NCBI RefSeq assembly: GCF_900545795.1 | Contig: NZ_URAR01000004.1 | Location: 76,014-140,013, forward strand | Source: an uncultured Veillonella sp. | GTDB lineage: Bacteria > Bacillota > Negativicutes > Veillonellales > Veillonellaceae | DNA length: 64,000 nucleotides | Direction of reading: 5' to 3' | Shown: one piece after another, positions 8,230 through 17,400 of the stretch | Layout of the letters: every line of letters begins with the position of its first letter | How positions within the stretch are numbered: position 1 is the stretch's first letter | Translations under genes and position numbers: made by a program | Notes under the pieces: generated by a model | The model's database searches: none | What the model saw: the letters and a program-made list of their open reading frames with translations, nothing else | What the model was told of the DNA's origin: nothing

Positions 8230-10863
8230 CTACATTTTTGTATAGCCACCATATACGTCGCGACTTTCTTTATCTTCACTATTTACGCGAATACGCTCTA
8301 CTTTATAGCGATCGCTTGGTTTGCCATGTACAAGATCTACACGGAAACGATCTGCTTTTTCTACAGCAATCATTTCATTGCTAAACTCTTCTGTAGCACG
8401 AGCCATATTGCCATCAATAATAGCACCATTTTGTAAGGCACGGTAAATAACTGCGGCAAATTCATAACGAGTCATAGACTGATTGCCCTTAAACTCGCCA
8501 TCAGGATAACCTACTAACAAGCCTCTTTGAGCTAAAGAATTTACAAATTCATAAGCCCAATGGTTTTCTGGCACATCTGGGAAGTTCACATTAGCTGCCA
8601 AGTTTGTGCTTTGTACACCATTCCCTTTAGCCTGATTACGCTGCTGTGCTTCTAATTGGTCAATGCGTGCTTTTAGTAATTCAATTTCCTTAGCCATCGC
8701 TACACGTGAACGAGATACGCCACTGCTTTGACCGATGTTAAAGTTTAAGCCAGCAGATACCATATTCTCACCATTTCCCATGGAAGACGCTACATTTACC
8801 ATTACATCTTCATTAGGTCGATAGAACGCACCAACAGCCATAGCATTAGCATTGCCATAGTTACCGTAACCTACGGAGAAACTCCATTTATCATCTGGAT
8901 TAAAGTCAAGTGGATGTAAGCCTGCTAAGGCAGCTGCACCAGCGCCCACTTTATCCATACGATTATCTAAGCTATTAATACGACCATTTACACCATTTAC
9001 ACGATTATTTAAATCGCTAATTTGCTCTGTATGAGTATTAATTGTTTGCGTATTATTCGCAACCTGTGATTTTAAGTTGGAAATATCGCCTGTATTAATT
9101 TGTACTTGACCATTTAGATTTGTAACAGTGTCGCCAAGTTTACTAATATTATTCGTATTATTTGTAATGGAGTTTTTAACATCCTCAGCTAATGCAACAG
9201 TAAAAGTATGTTTAGTTTCATTGCCTTCTGCATCTGTACCAGCTGGTGTTTCTGTTACAGTAATACCATTGCCTTGTTTTACATCCACTGCATTAGCATT
9301 TACATATTCTCTAACAGAAGTCTCTACAGACTTTAATTGCGCTACATTCACTGCATCGCTATTATCAGAGCCAGCTGCTACATTCGTAATTTGACGAGTA
9401 GCTCCGTCATTACCTACCGATACTGCACCTAGCGCCCCTTTTACTGTAGCTGCAATAGCTGCTTTAGCGGTGTCAGTACTATTCGCTGCCCCATAAACTT
9501 GATTATTAGAAGAGCTTGATGTGTTCGTCACCATTACATCGCTCAAAGCCCCACGAGTCGCTACGGACTCACTACCTAGCGCCACTCCACCAGCTACAGA
9601 GCTCTTAGCATTATGACCTACAGCTACGCTATCAGCTTCTGTACTTGCAGCATTACGACCTACTGCAATAGTATCCGTATTATTTGCTAGCGCGTCAGTG
9701 CCCACAGCTACAGAATAATCACCTGATGCGTTCCATTGTGCCAATTCAGTAGCATATGTACTGGTTTCACCGCCTTTAGTATACCAGGATTTTACACTTT
9801 TAGTGGAAGATCCAAGAGCAATAGCATTTTTACCACTCGCACCAGCTCCCCAGCCAGCTGCTAAGGATTGTGCACCAGTAGCAGCTGACCCAGAACCTAA
9901 GGCAGCAGATTGTGCACCTAACGCTTCAGCACCATTCCCTAAGGCAGTAGCCTGTATACCAGAGGCATAACTATGAGTCCCCACAGCACTGGCTGCATAA
10001 TTCATTGATTTCGCATCATCACCTAAAGCTGTTGCTTGACTATGTAAAGCATAAGCTTTATAGCCTAATGCCGAAGCACCCCAACCAGATGCTTTTGTAT
10101 CACCCCCAATGGCGACTGCATTATTACCTTGGTTTTCTAATTCGCCTAGATCAGCCTTATACTGCTGATTGTCAATTCGCAAATTATCAATTTTAGCTTT
10201 TAACTCATTGGCATCTTTCTCAATGCTCGCATTGTACACCTTAGCATTTTGCCCATATACAGTACTTTTTACGCCATGGCCCCAAGCGCCATCGCCAATA
10301 ACAGTAGAACTGTCTCCAGTAGCACTTACTCCATTACCAATAGCCACTGAATTATAGCCCTCTGCCTTAGCCGTAGTCCCTACAGCAATCGCTTGGCTTC
10401 CTGATGTATAGGAATTAGTCCCAATAGCAATGGCATTTTGACCACTAGTCTTAGCTTTACCACCATTTGAAAGGTTATCTTTGTAATCTGAATCTCTAAC
10501 TACGTTAGCATTATAGCCAATAGCAATAGCATTAGCTGCAACTTCATCAATTTGTGCCGATGTGCCGGTGGCAATACTACGAACTGCTTGCGCTTTGGCC
10601 TCCAAACCTGTGGCAATACTACTAGCACCTTTAGCTATAGCCTTATTGCCAGCAGCCAATGAGTTTTCACCAGCAGATTCTGAATTAGGACCTATAGCTA
10701 TACTATTATAGCCTGTATCTTTTGGAAGTGCTTGCGTAGAATAAACACTAATATAATCTGTCGCTGCACTTACTGTTACAACAGATCCTAAGGCATACAT
10801 GGTGCCTAAGACTAACGCCGTAAGTTTCTTCCTATTATTTTTTTCATATACTTTTATTTTCAT
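8230..10863 (-). CDS. YadA-type trimeric autotransporter adhesin with C-terminal SLH domain
   Basis: An 877-residue adhesin paralogous to its neighbour. A signal peptide ending near VSAA is followed by head repeats, interrupted near residues 210-245 by a predicted coiled-coil insert (ELKAKIDNLRIDNQQYKADL). Then come a neck (TRQITNVAAGSDNSDAVNVA), a stalk, a YadA anchor at about 639-711, a coiled coil (EIELLKARIDQLEAQ), an SLH domain at about 760-810 (FPDVPENHWAYEF, LVGYPDGEFKG, MTRYEFAAVIYRAL) and a 67-residue charged tail. SLH domains bind cell-wall polymers, in Negativicutes polyaminated peptidoglycan, so this protein may tie the outer membrane to the wall. It has its own promoter. Confidence 0.92.
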   Translation of the reverse strand: MKIKVYEKNNRKKLTALVLGTMYALGSVVTVSAATDYISVYSTQALPKDTGYNSIAIGPNSESAGENSLAAGNKAIAKGASSIATGLEAKAQAVRSIATGTSAQIDEVAANAIAIGYNANVVRDSDYKDNLSNGGKAKTSGQNAIAIGTNSYTSGSQAIAVGTTAKAEGYNSVAIGNGVSATGDSSTVIGDGAWGHGVKSTVYGQNAKVYNASIEKDANELKAKIDNLRIDNQQYKADLGELENQGNNAVAIGGDTKASGWGASALGYKAYALHSQATALGDDAKSMNYAASAVGTHSYASGIQATALGNGAEALGAQSAALGSGSAATGAQSLAAGWGAGASGKNAIALGSSTKSVKSWYTKGGETSTYATELAQWNASGDYSVAVGTDALANNTDTIAVGRNAASTEADSVAVGHNAKSSVAGGVALGSESVATRGALSDVMVTNTSSSSNNQVYGAANSTDTAKAAIAATVKGALGAVSVGNDGATRQITNVAAGSDNSDAVNVAQLKSVETSVREYVNANAVDVKQGNGITVTETPAGTDAEGNETKHTFTVALAEDVKNSITNNTNNISKLGDTVTNLNGQVQINTGDISNLKSQVANNTQTINTHTEQISDLNNRVNGVNGRINSLDNRMDKVGAGAAALAGLHPLDFNPDDKWSFSVGYGNYGNANAMAVGAFYRPNEDVMVNVASSMGNGENMVSAGLNFNIGQSSGVSRSRVAMAKEIELLKARIDQLEAQQRNQAKGNGVQSTNLAANVNFPDVPENHWAYEFVNSLAQRGLLVGYPDGEFKGNQSMTRYEFAAVIYRALQNGAIIDGNMARATEEFSNEMIAVEKADRFRVDLVHGKPSDRYKVERIRVNSEDKESRDVYGGYTKM

Positions 10864-10936
10864 ACTTTATACTCTTTTACTCCATTCACACAACACAGAA
10901 TATATAACCATTCATATATTCCTTTTCTAGAAAATA

Positions 10937-10966
10937 ATTATAGTATATTCAATTATAACTAATCAA
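10937..10966 (-). promoter_or_regulatory. promoter of the SLH-adhesin gene
   Basis: Minus strand TTGATT (10961-10966) and TATAAT (10937-10942), spacing 18 bases. The leader before the start codon is about 65 bases. It resembles the promoter of the neighbouring adhesin, in line with gene duplication. Confidence 0.6.
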
Positions 10967-11061
10967 GTATTTATTCAAGAAAGTGATTATAAAATTTAAT
11001 CTATTAATTAAACTAATGCTCTGCACAATACAAAAGATAGGAATAAATAAATTTAAACAAC

Positions 11062-11107
11062 AAAAAACCTTATGTATTAAGCAGTTTCTTAATACATAAG
11101 GTTTTAG
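11062..11107 (-). terminator. terminator of the gluconate permease gene
   Basis: A 17-bp perfect inverted repeat (11065-11081 and 11088-11104; arm begins AAACCTTATGTATTAAG) with a 6-base loop. It is followed on the minus strand by a T run (TTTTTTG). It lies about 110 bases past the gntP stop codon. Confidence 0.85.
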
Positions 11108-11215
11108 TTTTACATCAGAGAGAAAGCATTAATTACATTAAACAGAAAGAAGTTTAACCCCTCATCAACCATTAATGATACAATGCCTTTCTCTTTATTT
11201 AAATTTCATATGGAA

Positions 11216-12535
11216 TTAAATAAATAAGTTCAATAGCTCAACGCCAATCAGACCACACACAGCGATGGATGTTTCTACAGCACACCAAGTGCGTACTGTT
11301 TGTTTAACCGATAAGCCAAAGAATTCTTTGAAGAGCCAGAAACCTGGGTCATTTGGAGGACTGAAGATAACACTACCAGCACCTACAGCTAATACCATCA
11401 ATTCTGGACTTACACCAGTAGTCGCAATCAATGGTGCCACAATGCCACCAGCTGTCATAGCCGCTACCGTAGCAGAACCAACGGACACGCGAATAACAGC
11501 AGCGATTAACCAAGCTAAGAACAATGGAGATAAGTTAGCATCTTTTACTAAAGAGCCAATGTATGTACCTACACCGCTATCAATGAGTACTTGTTTCAAA
11601 GCACCACCAGCACCTACGATGAAAAGAATCATAGCAACAGTTAAAATAGCTTTTTCTGATGTTTCCATAATATCCTTCATAGTTTTACCGCGAGCAAAAC
11701 CAAAAGTATAGAAAGCTACGATAATGGAAATGGACAAGGCCACACTTGGATCACCAATGAATTTAAGAATATGGTAAACCGCTGTCCCCTTAGGCACGCC
11801 CACCATTTGGCCTACTGTATTAATCGCCATTAAAATAACTGGTGTCAACGCAGTTAAAATACTGCTCCAGAATGAAGGCATTTCTTCTTCTGTAAATACT
11901 TTGTCATTATGAAGACCTTCTGGAATAGAAGTTTTAATACTTTTAGCTGTATTGTAAAGCAGTGGACCAGAAATAATTACAGTAGGAATACCAATAATTA
12001 AACCATAAATTAAAGTTTTACCAATATCAGCATTAAATAATACAGAAATGGCTGTTGGGCCTGGATGCGGTGGCAAGAAACCATGTGTAACAGATAAGGC
12101 CGCTACCATAGGCATCCCCACTTCAAGAAGTGGAATATCAGCAGATACTGCAATAGTAAACACAAGTGGAATTAAAAGTACGAAACCGATTTCGTAGAAT
12201 AGGGCAATACCAACAATAAAACCAGTTAAACAAACAGCCCATCTAACATTTTGACGACCAAAAATATTAATCAAAGTAGTAGCAATGCGCTGTGCACCAC
12301 CACTGTCAGCCATCAATTTACCGAGAATCGCACCGAAGCCTACTACAATAGTCAAACCGCCTAATGTAGAGCCAAGGCCCTTTTGAATGGTTGGGAAAAT
12401 TTGATCAATCGGCAAGCCTTCCGCATAACCTACAATCACACATACCAACAGCAAGGATAAAAAGCTGTTCAATTTTAGTTTTACAATCAAGAAGAATAGT
12501 AAAACAATACCTAATGCCAAAATAATGAGTGGCAT
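11216..12535 (-). CDS. gntP: gluconate:H+ symporter, GntP family
   Basis: Inner-membrane permease for gluconate or a related aldonate, very hydrophobic with about 12-14 membrane segments. Family landmarks: GLGSTLGGLTIVVGFGAILG, HGFLPPHPGPTAIS and the C-terminal SPPNDPGFWLFKEFF. The frame is open from a GTG at 12553, but the ATG at 12533-12535 is chosen because AAAGGAGG lies 7-8 bases upstream; this gives 439 residues. It lies downstream of the gluconokinase gene, with a terminator and repeats in between. Substrate within the GntP family cannot be fixed from sequence, but the adjacent kinase supports gluconate. Confidence 0.9.
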   Translation of the reverse strand: MPLIILALGIVLLFFLIVKLKLNSFLSLLLVCVIVGYAEGLPIDQIFPTIQKGLGSTLGGLTIVVGFGAILGKLMADSGGAQRIATTLINIFGRQNVRWAVCLTGFIVGIALFYEIGFVLLIPLVFTIAVSADIPLLEVGMPMVAALSVTHGFLPPHPGPTAISVLFNADIGKTLIYGLIIGIPTVIISGPLLYNTAKSIKTSIPEGLHNDKVFTEEEMPSFWSSILTALTPVILMAINTVGQMVGVPKGTAVYHILKFIGDPSVALSISIIVAFYTFGFARGKTMKDIMETSEKAILTVAMILFIVGAGGALKQVLIDSGVGTYIGSLVKDANLSPLFLAWLIAAVIRVSVGSATVAAMTAGGIVAPLIATTGVSPELMVLAVGAGSVIFSPPNDPGFWLFKEFFGLSVKQTVRTWCAVETSIAVCGLIGVELLNLFI

Positions 12536-12591
12536 TTTGACGCCTCCTTTCACAAAGGCAACACACTAATAAAAAATGAGTTCATATTAAA

Positions 12592-12630
12592 ACTTAGCTA
12601 GTCCAGCAAAGTCAGGCTAGCTAAGTAATA
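12592..12630 (-). terminator. terminator downstream of gluconokinase
   Basis: A perfect 10-bp inverted repeat (ACTTAGCTAG at 12592-12601, complement at 12617-12626) is followed on the minus strand by TTTTAAT. It is placed between gntK and gntP, so the two genes may be transcribed separately. Confidence 0.5.
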
Positions 12631-12685
12631 ACCATAAAATAAAGTTACAAAAATACAAACTGATGATGCAATGTTCACTGCAACA

Positions 12686-12800
12686 TTCGATGTAACCCTA
12701 AATTAGACCTTAAATATAACACTATTAGCCTAAAACATAACACTATTAGCCCTTAAACATAACACTATAAGCGCTTAAATGTAACGCTAAAATAGACTTT
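12686..12800. repeat. degenerate tandem repeat, about 22-24 base unit, 4-5 copies
   Basis: In the 318-base gap between gntK and gntP, a unit of the form TTAAACATAACACTATTAGCC recurs head to tail. The two or three central copies differ at only a few bases and the flanking ones are more decayed. It contains no ORF. Confidence 0.75.
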
Positions 12801-12871
12801 AAGATAGCTTCACTAGAATGTACAGCTTAGTAATCAATACAGTATAGATATAAGTTCTAAAGGCTCAGATA

Positions 12872-14428
12872 TTATAAACGACTAAATGGGTGATCCTGTT
12901 GGAAGGTCACCAAGCGCGCTAAATCATCCTTCATATTTTTATATAGGGACTCGTAAATACTGAACAATTCATCATATACTTCGCGATGATTTTCCTTCGG
13001 TTTATATACTTCCTGTGCTTGTACTAGCTCAGCCGTATCAGTAATATCCTTTAATGTACCATCAGAAATAAAACCAAGCACAGCAGCGCCAAAGGACGCT
13101 CCTTCACTATTTGTTGGCAAAGTAATATTTTCATTGAATACGTCGGACATAATTTGAAGCCATAATTCTGATTTTGTAAAGCTACCGCTTACGCGAATAT
13201 CTTTCACATCTTCAAAATCGCGAAGTGCATCTAATACGCAAAGTAAGCTGTAACAAATACCTTCCATAGTAGCGCGAATCATGTAGGAACGACTGTGATT
13301 TAAAGACAAGCCCACAAAGGCACCACGAAGGTCAGAATTCCAATACGGAGCGCGTTCACCAGTAAAGAATGGCAATAAGATTAATCCCCCAGAACCAGCT
13401 GGCACATGGCGTGCTTTCATAGTCATTAAATCATAAGGATCTACATCAAGCTGCTCCATTTGTGAGCCATGAAGATGTAAAATGCGGTCGCGCATCCATC
13501 GCATAATGATGCCACCATTGTTAATGGCGCCACCAGCAACCCACATGTTGTCTGTTAAATTGTAACACCAAGTACGTTTTTGCTTATCCATACTTGGCTT
13601 ATTAGTTAACATGCGGATAGCTCCACTAGTACCAATAGTACAGCTCAACTGCCCTGCTGATACAGCCCCGATGCCTACATTTACAAGTACACCATCAGTG
13701 GCCCCAATTACAACTGGTAGCCCTGCTGGTAAGTCCAAACGCTCTGCCACCTCAGCTACTAATGCATTGCTGTAAGTCGTAGATACAACTGGCGGAAGTT
13801 GTTCTTTCTTAATGCGTAAGAAAGCTAAAATTTCTTCATCCCAGTCTTCTTTATGAGCATTGTATAAACCGCTGCTACTTGCTACTGATTTATCAGTAAC
13901 CCATTCGCCTGTTAAATTATGGAAAATAAAGTCTTTAATGGAACCAATATGTTCCATACGATCAAAGATGGATGGTTGATTTTCTTTTACCCAAAGAATT
14001 TTAGCCAATGGATAGCACGCATGCAAAGGACAGCCAGTGTTGAAATAAAATTGCTCGCAAGCTGGGTCCTGTTCCAAGCGACGTACAATAGCAGCACTGC
14101 GGCTATCAGCCCAGGTCATCATATTGCCTAATAATTGGAACTCTTTGTCTTGCGGAATAAAGCTGTGCATAACAGAGCTTAAAGCAAGACCAGAAATAGT
14201 CACTAATTTATATTGTAATTGTTGTACTGTACCAGAAATAACTTCCTCTACAGCATCGTAAATTTGTTGTGGATTTTGTTCTGCCCGGTCATATTGCGGT
14301 GTTTCTAGGGAGTAGAAAGCTTCAGTTGTAGCCACTGCTTGACCTACAGAAGTATACGCTGTAGCGCGCACCCCTGTAGTACCTACGTCTACACCAATCC
14401 ATACGGGCTCTTTAACTTTTAATGTCAT
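12872..14428 (-). CDS. gntK: gluconokinase, FGGY carbohydrate-kinase family
   Basis: Phosphorylates gluconate to 6-phosphogluconate. The 518-residue protein has the FGGY N-terminal phosphate-binding motif IGVDVGTTGVRATAY at residues 12-26, then VIGATDGVLVNVGIGA and LSCTIGTSGAIR in the ATPase fold, and the C-terminal RVSGSFTKSELWLQIMSDV. Overall it is closest to the Bacillus-type GntK rather than the small P-loop gluconokinase of E. coli. AAGGAGGT precedes the ATG. Another FGGY substrate (for example xylulose) is possible but less likely beside a GntP permease. Confidence 0.88.
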   Translation of the reverse strand: MTLKVKEPVWIGVDVGTTGVRATAYTSVGQAVATTEAFYSLETPQYDRAEQNPQQIYDAVEEVISGTVQQLQYKLVTISGLALSSVMHSFIPQDKEFQLLGNMMTWADSRSAAIVRRLEQDPACEQFYFNTGCPLHACYPLAKILWVKENQPSIFDRMEHIGSIKDFIFHNLTGEWVTDKSVASSSGLYNAHKEDWDEEILAFLRIKKEQLPPVVSTTYSNALVAEVAERLDLPAGLPVVIGATDGVLVNVGIGAVSAGQLSCTIGTSGAIRMLTNKPSMDKQKRTWCYNLTDNMWVAGGAINNGGIIMRWMRDRILHLHGSQMEQLDVDPYDLMTMKARHVPAGSGGLILLPFFTGERAPYWNSDLRGAFVGLSLNHSRSYMIRATMEGICYSLLCVLDALRDFEDVKDIRVSGSFTKSELWLQIMSDVFNENITLPTNSEGASFGAAVLGFISDGTLKDITDTAELVQAQEVYKPKENHREVYDELFSIYESLYKNMKDDLARLVTFQQDHPFSRL

Positions 14429-14476
14429 AATTGACCTCCTTGTACTGTATTGCCTGCTGCAATCTTTTACAACCTA

Positions 14477-17400
14477 TCAACCAAATAAACTAATCTGTTC
14501 GTCTTCTGGCAAATCGGTAATACAGTGTATTTCTTTCATTTTATCAATGATGGTTTGTGATACACCACAGCGACGTCTTAAATCTCTGATAGACGTGAAT
14601 GGACGTTTTTCCCGTTCTTCCACAATCGCATCCGCCACCTTCTCGCCTAAACTATCTATAGCTAAAAATGGTGGCAAGAGCTGCCCATCTTCTAATTTAA
14701 AACGACGTGCATCAGATTTTAATAAATCTGGTGGCATAAACTTAAATCCACGTTGAATCATTTCCATAGACACTTCTAAGGCTGACATCATGTCTTCTTC
14801 CTTATTACAGTTTTTGTTGAATTTCTTCGCTTCATCTACCACTGCTTTTAAGCGCATAAACTCAGCTTTTTGCCCATCTAAATCGCGCTGCATAATCTTT
14901 ACATCAAAGGATTTAGCGCGAATAGAGAAATAAGCGGCATAGAAGGCCAGTGGATAATTAATTTTAAACCACGCAATGCGGAATGCCATCATTACATAGG
15001 CTACCGCATGAGCGCGAGGGAATAAATAACTAATCTTTTTACAAGAATCGATAAACCAATCAGGAATACCACCTTCACGCATTTGTTCTTCGTAATTCGT
15101 CGTCACTTCCCCTTGGGAATTCTTTTTCTCAATGCCCTTCCCTTTACGCACATTCTCCATTACCGAGAACGCTGTAAGCGGTTTAATATCCCGTTGCATT
15201 AAGAAGTTCATAATATCATCGCGCGTCGAAATCGCTTCGTTCAACTTACAAGTACCACTGGTAATTAATGTTTGCGCATTATTTAACCATACATTGGTAC
15301 CATGGGAGAAACCAGAGATGCGGACAATATCAGAGAAGCACTTAGGTTTAGAGTCTTCCAGCATGCGACGTACGAAGCCGGTACCACATTCCGGCACAGC
15401 TAAGGATGCTACCTTGTCGCCCATCAACTGCTCTGGCGTAAGACCAATGGCCTTAGTGGATGAGAACAAGCTAAGAGTTTCAGGATCATCAAATGGAATG
15501 CTTTGAATATCTACGCCTGTAATATCTTCTAGCATACGAATAATAGTCGGGTCATCATGGCCCAATATATCGAGCTTAGTAATACGCCCTTCAAAGGAGT
15601 GATAATCAAAATGAGTGGTAATAATACCACTATCCTTCTTATTGGCTGGATGCTGTACTGGCGTAAAATGATGAATATCAATGTTACGCGGACAAACCAT
15701 GATGCCACCAGGATGCTGACCCGTCGTATTCTTAACTTTCGTAAAGCCCTTCGCCAATTTCATAATGAAAGACTTACGATATTGCTTACCATTGATTTCA
15801 GCGTATTTGCGCACATACCCCATGGCCGTCTTTTCCGCAATCGTACCAATTGTACCAGCGCGGAATACATTATCGCGACCGAAGAGTTCTTCCGTATATT
15901 TATGTGCTTTTGGCTGGTAATCACCAGAGAAGTTTAAGTCAATATCCGGCACCTTATCACCATTAAAGCCCATGAAAATAGCAAATGGAATATCATGTCC
16001 ATTGGTGTGCATTGGCGTGCCACATTCTGGACAATTAGCACGCGGCAAGTCAAAGCCACCAGCGTATTCGCCCTTTTCGAAGAATTGGCTATGCTTACAG
16101 TTAGGACAAATATAATGAGGTGGCAGCGGATTTACTTCTGTAATATCTGCCATGGTAGCCACAAATGAGGACCCTACGGATCCACGAGAACCTACCAAGT
16201 ACCCTTCATCAAGGGATTTCTTTACTAGCTTATGGGCAATGTAATACAACACGCCATAGCCATTGCCGATAATACGCTCTAATTCATATTCCAAGCGTTC
16301 TTTTACCACTGGTGGTAACGGATCTCCATAAATTTCCTGTGCCTTTTTGTAACACATATCACTTAAAGCTTCATCGGCCCCATCAATTTGCGGTGAATAG
16401 GTAATCTTATCACTAGGCACTGGATACAATGTATCAATCTGATCATTAATCATGCGCGAATTTGTAACAACTACTTCATAGGCCTTTTCTTCACCTAAAT
16501 ACTCAAATTCTTTGAGCATTTCATCAGTAGTACGAAGATGTAAATCTGGTTGTTCCTTCGCATCTGGGAATCCGGTAGCCGTTAGCATGATTTCACGATA
16601 AATTTTATCTTCAGGATTTAAATAGTGCACATCACAAGTAGCTACTACTGGCTTTTGTAAATAATCCCCTAATTCAACAACAGTTTTATTCATTTGAATT
16701 AAAGCATCATCATCTGGCACTAGTCCTTTGCGGATTAAAAAGCGATTATTGCATATTGGTTGAATTTCTAAATAATCATAAAATGAAGCTATTTCTAGTA
16801 AGCGTTCCTTAGAATCACCTTGTACAATAGCCTGCATTAATTCCCCTGCTTCACAAGCAGAGCCAATAATAATCCCTTCTCTATGTTGCTCGATGACTTC
16901 TCGTGGCAAACGAGGACGACGGCTAAAGTAATTTAAATGAGACAGAGTAACTAATTTATATAAATTGCGAAGACCTACAATATTTTTAGCCAATAAAATA
17001 ATATGATAGCGCTTAGTAGACTCTTCATTGTCAATCAAATAAGCTTCTACACCATAAATAACTTTAACACCTAAATCCTTCGCCACTTTTTGAGCTTCTG
17101 GGAAGGCTTGTATAACACCATGGTCTGTAATCGCTACAGCTGGATGTCCCCAAGCCTTAACTGTTTTCAAAAGGTCAGAAACAGTAACTAACGCGTCTTT
17201 ATCACTCATCTTAGTGTGCAAGTGAAGTTCCACGCGAGAATCCTCGCGGTGCTCCTTGCGCATAGTATCTTTTTTAATCAGCTTAGCACTCCGAAGTTTC
17301 AGTACAAAATCGCGTTCAAAGCGTTCGTCCATCTCTACATCGCCACAGACTTGAATGCACTGTGCTTTGCCAATTTGTTTAACTATATCTTTAGCCACAT

